DNA of 64,000 bases from Symbiodinium natans (taxonomy: Eukaryota > Sar > Dinophyceae > Suessiales > Symbiodiniaceae): assembly GCA_905221605.1 (NCBI GenBank), contig CAJNDS010002675.1, positions 255,788 through 319,787 of the forward strand. The letters run 5' to 3'. Of this stretch, positions 55,801 to 64,000 are shown piece after piece (positions within the stretch are counted from its first letter, which is position 1; each line of letters begins with the position of its first letter). The translations under genes were made by a program, and so were the position numbers. The notes under the pieces were generated by a model. That model worked only from the letters and a program-made list of their open reading frames with translations, had not been told where the DNA came from and made no database searches.

Positions 55801-57800
55801 TTCTCAGACCTAATCTATACCCTAGACTAATCGCCTCATTACTTCTGCCCAGCTGACAATCGCCGCCAGAGCTCCTGGGACCTGTCGGGCTTAGGGTTTA
55901 GGGTTTAGGGTTTAGGGGTCTTGTTGCTTTTGTAGAGCCGACTGTGGCTCCAAAGTAGTTACTATATAGTCCCTTGGAGATTTAAGTATCTGCAAAGTGC
56001 ATGGGTACGGTGTTCGACTGTGCTGTAGAAGGGCAGAGATGGTTTGGGTTTTGGGTTTAGGGTTTAGGTTTTAGGGTTGAGCTTTCACCCCAAGATTGGC
56101 ACGCTCAGGGTCTTTTCAGGGTCAAAGACCTGTGGCGTAGTGTCTGCTTTAGAGCTCGAGGGAGTAGCCCGAAACCCTAAACCCTAAACCCTAAACCCTG
56201 AGTCCTCAGCCCTACTAAAACTGATGTCGAGCATCATGTGCCTGAATTCGGCTTCGACGGGCAGGGGCCGAGGGTCGGGAGGTAGTGGCATGACTTTGCG
56301 CTTTAGGGCTTAGGGCTTAGGGTTTAGGGTTTGGGGCTTTCACTACTACATTTGCTGAAGAACCCCCCTCAACAAAAGTACGAAATCTTCCTCCTTATAA
56401 GCGTAATATAGGGATGATTATCTAGACCCCAAGCTTCATCCCAGGACTTGCGACCTCGCCGCGCCCAAACGCGAGCAAGGCAGCGTTCACCTTCAGCCCT
56501 CAATCCTAAACCTTAAACCCTAAACCCTAAACCCTAAGCTTCTTTATGAAGTTTGGTCGGTCAGGACTTTGTTTAGGGTGGCTGTGTTTGGGGCTTGCCA
56601 CTGAGGGTGGGAGGTTGGGTTTTGCCAGGGTTTAGGGTTTAGGGCTTGGGTTTAAAGAGAAATTAAGCCCCACAAACCCCAAAACCCGAAGCTTTGCCGT
56701 GCGTGAGGCACTGAAAGCAAGGGGCAGGGCAAGGAGCCAGTTCCCTCCAACTCCTGGTCGCAGGTGCGGAGAGGGTTCTTGTCTCTGGGACTCGAGGAGC
56801 CGGAATGGGCCTTTATTCCTAAACCCTAAACCCTAAACCCTAAACCCTAAACCTTAAACCCTAAACCCTAAACCCTAAACCCTAAACCCTTTTCTTGGGG
56901 GGGAGGGGGGGGTTGGGTTCCCTCTTAAACACCTCTGAGCCTCTAAGAAGCAGAAGAGGGCGTCCTGTTCATTCCTAGCTTGTTCCGGGACGTAATTCTA
57001 GATTCTACCATTTTAGGGTTTAGTGTTTAGGGTTTTTGGGTTTAGGGTAACAAGAGCACATAGTCTACGCTCCTTCTTTAAGAGTCTGCAGGCTGCTCCC
57101 CTACGGTTGCGGTTTGGGGTAAGATGGTGATTGTTTTGTCTTTTGTCTGTCTTTTTGGTAGGGCTTTGATAACGGATCATGCTCACGGGGTAATCCCCAA
57201 ACACTAGACCCTAAACCCTAAACCCCAAACACTAAATCCTTTGAGCCCTACAGCCGGAGCATCTCCAGCGCGATCTTGGCCTCTGTGTGGCCTCTCGGGA
57301 TGATGGGCGCAGACGTGCGCGTCCGATGGCGGTGGCGCGTTTGTGACTCTGAGCCGCTTGGACGACGGAGGTGGTCGGCAGGGGTCTGCAAGGTGATCAA
57401 TTCCCTAAACCTTAGCATGGCACCATATGGTTGCTTTGGGGGTTTACACTAAACCCTAAACCCTAAAACCTTTGGGGGTTTAGGCCTTAGAGTTCCACAT
57501 CATATCGGGCTCGACGCACAAAGGGCTGCCAAAATGGCAGCCGCGAGCTTCCAGGTGTGTATGAAGTTGGTTTAGGGTTTAGGGTTCTGTTTGGGCCGAA
57601 GCCTCAACTTCCACACCCAAACCCCAAACCCTTGAAACCCAGACCCTCACCCTACACCCTAAACCCCACGAAGTGAACCCAAATCCCTAAGACCTCTGCC
57701 CAAGGGATGAGCTTAAGGTTGGGCATCAGTGCCGGCCGCACTCCCTCGCTGGAGCTTTCCCAGTGTATATTTACTTTGCTTGGGCTTGATAGCTTTAGGG
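52801..57800. repeat. Telomere-heptamer-saturated non-coding region
   Basis: About 5 kb peppered with short TTTAGGG/CCCTAAA blocks in both orientations and their variants (ttagggttttaggg, tcaggg, cctgaa). The longest block is about ten units at 56818-56889. Small blocks occur at 53227, 53393, 53547, 54722, 55020, 55192, 55318, 55893, 56170 and 56516. Frames such as 55488-55856 (122 codons) show no domain. No gene is recognised. Confidence 0.8.
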
Positions 57801-57806
57801 CTCAAA

Positions 57807-57880
57807 CCCTAAACCCTAAACCCTAAACCCTAAACCCTAAACCCTAAACCCTAAACCCTAAACCCTAAACCCTAAACCCT
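57807..57880 (-). repeat. Interstitial telomere-type array, (CCCTAAA)10
   Basis: Ten perfect heptamers plus a partial one, in CCCTAAA orientation. Confidence 0.95.
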
Positions 57881-57918
57881 TGTGAATATTACCTAGTTTT
57901 CCCGCAGTCTCACCCATA

Positions 57919-58390
57919 GTGCAAGTAGAACTACATCCCAACCGAGCCATGTCCGTTGCTGGCCTGCAATATCAACCCGCAGAGACGAGCAGTACACCGC
58001 TCGAAACGAAATCCGGGTCTTATATCTATTCTGGCTCTGCCAGCGGATTCCATGACTGGGAATTCAGGACCCCGAGCCCGCGTGTTACAACACGGGGAGC
58101 GCATGAGGCGCGAGTTAGCAAAAGACCTTAGGGCTTTATCCACGCCCAAGGGAAAAGGCAGAAATAGTAGAATTACTCAGAGCAGCAATCCTGAGTCACC
58201 GCCTCGTCCTGTATCAGGCGAAGGTGAAGCTGGTGCGGTGTCTACATCAAGACAAGGTTCACGCGGAGCACAAACACCAACACGTGCAACACCTGGACAA
58301 CCACCTGCATCACCTGGAGACGAAGAGGCAAGAAGTGACATCAGCAGTATTGTTGCTGAGGATGACCGGGCGCGACCCGAGGAGAGAGAA
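57919..58390 (+). pseudogene. Possible retroelement gag remnant
   Basis: Frame one contains SGSYIYSGSASGFHDWEFRT, resembling the tyr-x-gly...F-x-x-W-E-F-R-T start of dinoflagellate copia-type Gag proteins, then stops at 58131. A second frame continues with a basic and Ser/Pro/Gly-rich region (HGERMRRELAKDLRALSTPK). A frameshifted remnant is the simplest reading. Similarity is judged from memory of the family and is weak. Confidence 0.35.
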
Positions 58391-58399
58391 AAAAAAAAA

Positions 58400-59270
58400 A
58401 AAAAAAAAGCGCCCGGAGTTGTTTTTTGTGGTTGGGCAGCCACGCGCCCCTGGACGAAGGCCCAGAGACGACCCCCCGGCCAGCAAGTGAGTGAGGGACC
58501 GGGCGCATCCCGAACGAAAGAAAGACACGCCCGGATTTTTTTTGCTCGGGCAACCGCGTCCGGAACCAAAAAATGCACCCCTGGACCAAGGCCCAGAGAC
58601 GACCCCCGGCCAGCAAGTGAGTGAGGGACCGGGCGCGTCCCGAACCAAAAAAACAACGCGCCCCTGGACGAAGGTTAGAGACGACCCCCGGCCAGCAAGT
58701 GAGTGAGGGACGTTTTTTTTTGCTCGGGCAGCCGCGTCCGGAACCAAAAAAAGGCGTGCCCCTGGACGACCCCGGCCAGCAAGTGAGTGAGGGACCGGGT
58801 GCACCCCGAGAAAAAAAAAACAAAGCACGCCCGGAGTTTTTTTTTGCTCGGGCAGCCGCGTCCGGAACCAAAAAAAACGCCAGCCGCGTCCCGTACAAAG
58901 AAAACGCCCGGAGTGTTTTATTTGCTCGGCCAGCCGCGTCCCAAACCAAAAATGCTGCGCCCGGAGTGTTTTTCTTGTTTTTTGCTCCGCCAGCCGCGTC
59001 CCCAAAAAAAAGGCTCGGCCAGCTCTTCTCCTTTTCCTTTTTTTGCTCGGCCAGCCGCGTCCAGAACCAAAAAAGCAACGCGCCCTTTTTTTGGCTCGGC
59101 CAACCGCATCCCGTACAAAAAAGAACGCGCCCGGAGTGTTTTTTGCTCGGCCAGCCGCGTCCCGAACAAAAAGAAAAACGCGCCCGGAGTTTTTTTCTTT
59201 TGCTCCGCCAGCCGCGTGAGTTACAAAAAGGCGTGGAGAACAAAAGCGTACGGAACCAAAAAAAAAAAAA
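58400..59270. repeat. Homopolymer-laced degenerate tandem repeat
   Basis: Units of about 45-90 bp such as ttgctcgggcagccgcgtcc followed by a run of A, a cgcccggagt word and a run of T. The first four units also share ggccagcaagtgagtgaggg (58482, 58608, 58691, 58777). Open frames over the region (FFARAAASRTKK-like) are repeat products in all frames. Confidence 0.8.
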
Positions 59271-60190
59271 CGTTCTTACCCTGCGAAAGCTGTGCAGTTT
59301 CCTGCGCTCCAGGCAGCGTCAGCTCACGATGGAGCGATGGCTGGGGCCTCGGGTGTACTTCTCGCAGACCCTAACCGAGGAGACCACATCCCCAAACCCG
59401 AACCTGCAGAACCTTTTGCCCGAACGCCGCTGTTACCATGATACCTGCTCAATCCACGATATGACTTCGACGTTGCTTTTCCGCTATCTCTGGAATAGAC
59501 CACTGCTTAAACATGCTGAGATCTAGCGGCTAGCGATTTGGCCAACACTTTCGGCTTAGGTGAGCGCGCCAGCTGCGTTTTCCCGTGTGTGGTATGTTGA
59601 TGAGTCTGCTTGGAACATGTGCCCTCCTCAAAAATAGGAACAGGCTGAAGACCCGTAGTTGAGCATGGCTGGTTGAAACTTGATATCATGTTTCCCTCGG
59701 CAGCACCGTTTAGCTACTTGTGATAGTTCTACTGATTCTACAGAGCAATGACCACTGCTTCCTGTGCAAGGTGCAGAGCCTTTGGTGAGCACGTGGGAAG
59801 CCAGCGCCTCAGACCCTCTCATCCTTGCTGCCATCCTGCTTGACTTCCGGGCTGCTGTCAATCAAAGTGAGGCGAACCCCGAAACCCTAAATGCCCCAAA
59901 TCCAAAAACTTCAACCCACAAGTATCTTTCAAGCCGAACGCCGAACTCCTAAATTCTAACCTTGCTAAGGTGCTTGCCCTGCCAGGAGCTCAGGGGATCT
60001 CTCCTCACTAAAAAGCTCCCGACTGCTTAGGTCTTAGGGGATGAGGCTGTTTTAGGGGAAGAGATTTATTGCTTCACATGGCTTCCTAACGCCCAAAACC
60101 ACCACCCACGCCTCAACCCCAGACATTGGCTTGGCCTTCTGTGGGTTTGCTTTTGGATGAGGAGCAACGTCAATTTTCAAGCTTTCAGCA
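59271..60190. other. Uncharacterised; possible isolated exon
   Basis: 59764-59870 reads PLVSTWEASASDPLILAAIL then LDFRAAVNQ and meets a GT donor (gtgagg). This is exon-like, but the protein is not recognised and the reading upstream is broken. Nothing else is seen in this stretch. Confidence 0.3.
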
Positions 60191-60197
60191 TCGAAAG

Positions 60198-60222
60198 AAG
60201 AAGAAGAAGAAGAAGAAGAAGA
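60198..60222. repeat. (AAG)n microsatellite
   Basis: About eight gaa/aag triplets directly before the start of the large inverted repeat. Confidence 0.9.
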
Positions 60223-60234
60223 AAACACCCTATC

Positions 60235-61115
60235 AACTTTTTTCGACTTTGCGTTTCTGCTTGGGGGGTGGGGAGGGGTTGAAAAGTTTGCATCGTGCTC
60301 GTGGAGCCTGGGGTCTAGAAGGTTATGAGGCTATGGGTTTAAGGGTTTGGAGATGCGTTGTTGATGATGGTGATGATGTAGGGCGGGTAGAAGGGCTTCA
60401 AAGAAGGGGGGGGTACTTGAGGGGCTTCAGGGTCTCGAGTTTGGGACCTAAAGTTTGGGCTGCCGGATTAGGGAGTAGGGAACTGGAGCGGCTGCCGGCT
60501 GTCACGCATTGAACCCTTTCCTTTGCAGGCCCGGTCTGCAGAGTCTCCCGGCCTTGAATAAAAGGCCATCCGCCTTGCCACCCTCTAGCAGCCTCAATCT
60601 GATGTGGGACTCAAACGTTTTTACAATTGCGGGGCCTGTTGCTTCCAGTGTAGCCGTGACCTCCCCACCCAAACGGGCTCTACACTGGAAGCAACAGGCC
60701 CCGCAATTGTAAAAACGTTTGAGTCCCACATCGGGTTGAGGCTGCTAGAGGGTGGCAAGGCGGATGGGGTATGCCTTTTATTCAGGGGAAGGGTTCTAGC
60801 CGAGAGATTCTGCAGACCGGGCCTGCAAGGAAAGGGTTCAATGCGTGACAGCCGGCAGCCGCTGCAGTTCCCTACTCCCTAAACCCGGCAGCCCAAACTT
60901 TAGGTCCCAAACTCGAGACCCTGAAGCCCCTCAAGTACCCGCCTTCTCTGAAGCCTTCCTACCCGCCCTACATCATCACCATCATCAACAACGCATCTCC
61001 AAACCCTTAAACCCATAGCCTCATAACCTTCTAGACCCCAGGCTCCACGAGCACGATGCAGAACTTTTCAACCCCTCACCCCCCCCCCAACCAGAAACGC
61101 AAAGTCGAAAAAAGT
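60235..61115. repeat. Long inverted repeat (fold-back), arms ~420-436 bp
   Basis: Left arm 60235-60653 and right arm 60680-61115 are reverse complements with a few substitutions and small indels, separated by a 26-bp spacer. The central part is nearly perfect: cttccagtgtag on the left and ctacactggaag on the right begin the pairing. Identical short frames read outward on both strands (GLKRFYNCGACCFQC). No terminal target duplication was found. Confidence 0.9.
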
Positions 61116-62280
61116 TCAAAGTCATTTTTACACAAGCCCTTGATCCTAAACCCAAGCCGCAGATTCTTGAAAGGCCATAGGCGTCCGCTGCTGGCGATGG
61201 CTTCACCGGCAGCACGGCCATTTTTCGGATTGAGGGTTGGGTACCCGACTGCTATTCAGAAGGCGTCCTAGCTTAGCTTGTGTGTTTAGGACATCTTGGG
61301 CCTTGGAAACCACAGACAGAAGGAGGTTTCCTTGCGTGCAAGATTCGAAAGTCTTTTCTTCTCATCTAGGGCAAGTGCCAAGACTTGGAGGATGGACATA
61401 GGATGGTTTCCGCTACTCTTCCGTCTTTCTAAGCCTTTGGGCAGGGGGAGACTGGTGTTCCAATTGCTTCTGCTGTAGTTTCGGGAATCTCGAGTCCAAA
61501 GAGCAAAAACTCTCACATTGTTTAAAGCAGGCTCATATCTCCGGAGAGCCACCTAACCTCATCCAAACCCCAGAGCTCCTAGTTTCCTTTTCAAACATAG
61601 ATACGTAAGACGTAAGACGCGAGCTTCTATGGATGAACTACTCATTTTGAGCCCCCTGCTGAACCCCAAGGCTACCAGAATCCCCGACATACCAAAACCT
61701 TCGATACTTGAGGTGCCTGCCAGCACTGCCAGTGCTCCTTGGCAGACGTGCGCCCCAGCCAGCCGCTCGGGAGCGATGTCTGGTGAGTTTTGGGTCCAGG
61801 GATTTAGCGCATTGTAGGTGTAAGGGGTTTAAGGTGTTCAAAGGGTTTACGGTTGTGTAACAAATTTAAGGTGTGGAGACTGGGGATGATGTCGGATTTC
61901 AGTATCAGGCCCTTTCGTTGTTGAAGGTTATTGTTGTTAAGGTTTTTGTGAGATTTCGTGCATTTGTTTAAGGAATTTGTTTGGAGGGGCAGGGTCTTGT
62001 TCAGAGGTTTCCATTCTTGGACATGTGGCGGTTCAGTGTTTCGGTGCGCTAGGCAAGCCCATGAATCACGCATCACGGTTCTTGATTTCTTTTGAAATCG
62101 CACCTCAACCCTAAACCCTTCAACCTTAGACCCAAGTTCAGGGAAACTTGTAGTCCCTCATTTTACACTAGGGCATGGATCTGATTTCCTCGTTTGTTCT
62201 CAAAGTTTAGGGCGGAGGGTTCAGGGCTTAGGGTTTATAAGCTCTGCATGCGTCCTTCGGGCATGGACTTTGTAAGAATA
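61116..62280. other. No gene recognised
   Basis: Short overlapping frames without motifs. A possible exon border (gtgagt at 61787) follows a GC-rich stretch, but no reading is convincing. Confidence 0.4.
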
Positions 62281-62289
62281 TCACTCGTC

Positions 62290-62896
62290 ATCTCATCTCC
62301 CGGCACATGTTGCACTGCAATAGATTCCTCAGCCGACGGAAGCTTCAGCAAGCTTCGGTGGCAGATCCGGAACAGAGGAGGCTGTCGCACAACACAAAGG
62401 TGCGCTCAGAGTCCTCCAGTTCGAAAGCTGCGTCCGCCAGTGATGTAACGTCGAGTGCGGCACACCCTTGTACCTTGCGACGCTGGCGTGTTTGTAGCCG
62501 GTCGCCCTTGCTGTGCTGGCATCCATGGCTAGCAGCCCTACATGAACTACGAGGTCCTGCTTGGCCACAAGAGAAGCTGCTTGTTACCATGTCAGTGGCT
62601 ACTTTCACCTCACGGCTGCGCAGTAGCTTGGTCACTTGCGGAATGTCGGCAGAAGAAGCACCTCTCATAGCTTCAGAAGAGGCGCAGGCACAGATGTTTT
62701 ACATGCATCTCCAGTGGCTTGCGTGCTCCTGGCAGGGTCGTCGTGGCATGCTTCGGCAGCATATGGGCTCCCTGGAATGCTGAGGATGGGAGATTGGAGT
62801 ACGCCGGCGTCAGCGTCGCGCTACGCCACGCAAGATGAGCAGCAAGCAGCCACATTGGCCTTCCAGCTTTTGGAACTTTCAGAAGATGAATCATAG
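62290..62896 (+). pseudogene. Tyrosine recombinase C-terminal fragment, frameshifted
   Basis: Frame 62307-62660 ends in VATFTSRLRSSLVTCGMSAE, the helix before box II. A shift to another frame at about 62650 gives SHSFRRGAGTDVLHA, matching the HxxR box, then VLLAGSSWH and MLRMGDWSTPASASRYATQD with a candidate nucleophilic Tyr. The frame ends ELSEDES at a TAG (62896). About 20 residues between the HxxR box and GDW look extra. The catalytic Arg I, RT and other element parts are missing. It is the half that ORF3 at 52 kb lacks, but the two are 10 kb apart with no evidence of having been one gene. Confidence 0.65.
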
Positions 62897-62949
62897 ATCT
62901 CCTCTCGTTCTGTTTTCCCCCTTCTTCCATATATACCAAGGGTCCCAAG

Positions 62950-63042
62950 GGCGATCATATCTTCGCCTTGGTATATCTTACCCTTGGGGAAAACAGAGGC
63001 CGCGGCCGCGGCAGCTTCACATCTGCATTCAAATAGGGCTAA
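62950..63042 (+). repeat. Direct repeat, copy 1 (93 bp)
   Basis: Begins ggcgatcatatcttcgcctt and ends tagggctaa, starting 54 bp after the recombinase-fragment stop. It contains ccttggtatat, which pairs with atataccaagg 30 bp upstream. It could be part of the split direct repeats at the 3' end of the tyrosine-recombinase element. Confidence 0.8.
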
Positions 63043-63150
63043 TGCAATGCTAAAGGATTTTAGCATAAGTTAGCTCGGGCACTTGAGCTTTATCTCCTCA
63101 GCCTGCCAGCGGCTCAGAAATGCAAGATTTCACCCAGCCCGCCCGCCCGG

Positions 63151-63237
63151 GGCGATCATATCTTCGCCTTGGTATATCTTACCCTTGGGGAAAACAGAGT
63201 CCGCGGCAGCTTCACATCTGCATTCAAGTAGGGCTAA
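63151..63237 (+). repeat. Direct repeat, copy 2 (87 bp)
   Basis: Same sequence as 62950-63042 except for loss of one ggccgc unit and three substitutions. The two copies are 201 bp apart in the same orientation. Confidence 0.8.
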
Positions 63238-64000
63238 CCGCTGGGCAAAGGCACCCTGGAGGGCGCACAGGACGTGTCCATGAGTTGACTTACTGTTCCA
63301 GATGTTTTTTGCTTTGCTTTGCAACCTTTTCGCTGACGCCCATGCACCCCCAATGTCAGGTTGCCCGCGCCGCCCCTCTGTGGGGGCATTGGGGTTACAG
63401 GTCTGAGGGAATCGATCTTTAAGATTCCCTTCTCGTTTAGGCTTGGAGTTTTTTAAGTTCTATGGATTACGGTGCGGGGGGGGGCATGGAAGCCAGCGGA
63501 AGGGCGGGGGGGGTGCCACAGACCCTGCAGAAGAACAGTGCTCAGGGTTTGCGGTTTTTTTTTTTTTGGGGCTCGGCTTGCCCCTCAAGTATTATTCTGT
63601 CAGAAGTAAGTGCTTTCCCTTTGTAATTGGTTTGGCTTCTTCGCCCGCCGCCCTCAGGGCCATTTTGTTTCGGGATTGCGTGGCACAGAACTTTAGGCAT
63701 AATGTCACTCTTTTTTTCCTCTGCAAAGACAATATATAGTGCACGTCAAAGGAGACACAAGGCAGCAATCGAAGCTCCAAGCCTTTACAGTCGTAACAGG
63801 GGACCTTCGTACGTTCTGGTTTCTTGCACACGTTTCAAGTAACCGTCAGCGCTGCTTGCGTAAGCCGGCTCCAACAATTTTAAGCTTGTTTCAAACACAA
63901 TGGACATTCCGTGGTCAGGTGAATTGGATGATGCTTGGCCTCCACGCGCTTTTGTTGTGGACCACGCCAAAATAGCTGAAGCCACTTGATGTGAGGGGGC
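63238..64000. other. No gene recognised
   Basis: G-rich patches at 63475-63512 and a poly-T at 63556-63568. A frame 63739-63975 (HVKGDTRQQSKLQAFTVVTG) is open but not recognised. Confidence 0.4.

Noticed and set aside
57520-57545. ggctgccaaaatggcagcc as a dinoflagellate spliced-leader copy (antisense)
   Set aside because: Only the central ccaaaatggc resembles the leader. The rest is a small palindrome and the flanking bases do not match.
53200-57880. A true chromosome end, because of dense telomere heptamers
   Set aside because: Blocks are short, degenerate, in both orientations, and lie tens of kb from either edge with coding elements on both sides.
51323-62896. The 52-kb recombinase N-terminal part and the 62-kb C-terminal part as one interrupted gene
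   Set aside because: No shared boundary sequence or target duplication links them, and about 10 kb of unrelated repeat DNA lies between. They are more simply two element copies.

Overview
The window looks like nuclear DNA of a dinoflagellate, most likely a Symbiodiniaceae-type alga. Four observations support this. Blocks of the plant/dinoflagellate telomere heptamer TTTAGGG/CCCTAAA are scattered through the interior. One gene can be reconstructed whose introns start with GC, GA or GT and end in AG, almost always followed by an exonic G, as reported for Symbiodiniaceae. Ankyrin and ion-channel/EF-hand sequences are of the kind abundant in these genomes. Finally there are tyrosine-recombinase-type retroelement pieces. 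Bacterial-style gene organisation, rRNA, tRNA and CRISPR arrays are absent. No species can be named from sequence alone.

Layout. 0.5-5.4 kb holds the 3' part of a plus-strand cation-channel gene: pore segment, last transmembrane segment and an EF-hand pair. It consists of twelve short exons, including 25- and 28-nt microexons, in introns full of minisatellite, poly-G and telomere-like DNA. 5.4-16.7 kb is mostly non-coding: an inverted pair of palindromic MITE-like elements, four telomere-heptamer arrays, a dispersed repeat family with near-perfect palindromes (11.1-14.5 kb), and a broken ankyrin fragment at 15.8 kb. 16.7-21.8 kb is a satellite with a 157-bp higher-order unit. 23-45 kb is a mosaic of diverged segmental duplications built from a few modules, containing tandem 283-bp and 366-bp arrays, duplicated insertions and a recent-looking insertion of telomere-like sequence.

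47.2-52.1 kb is the best-preserved coding region. It is a tyrosine-recombinase (DIRS-like) retrotransposon with a Gag-like ORF, an RT-RNase H-methyltransferase ORF, and an overlapping recombinase ORF that stops before its catalytic C-terminus. 52.1-57.9 kb is saturated with degenerate telomere-like repeats. 57.9-59.3 kb has a possible gag remnant followed by homopolymer-laced repeats. 60.2-61.1 kb is a long fold-back inverted repeat. 62.3-63.2 kb carries the C-terminal half of a second tyrosine recombinase, frameshifted and followed by a pair of direct repeats that could be the split terminal repeats of its element.

The host gene content therefore appears to be one channel gene plus relics. 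Most long open frames in the duplicated and satellite regions are explained by repeat structure and lack recognisable protein domains. Exon boundaries were assigned by eye from splice signals, reading phase and family resemblance, with no transcript evidence.
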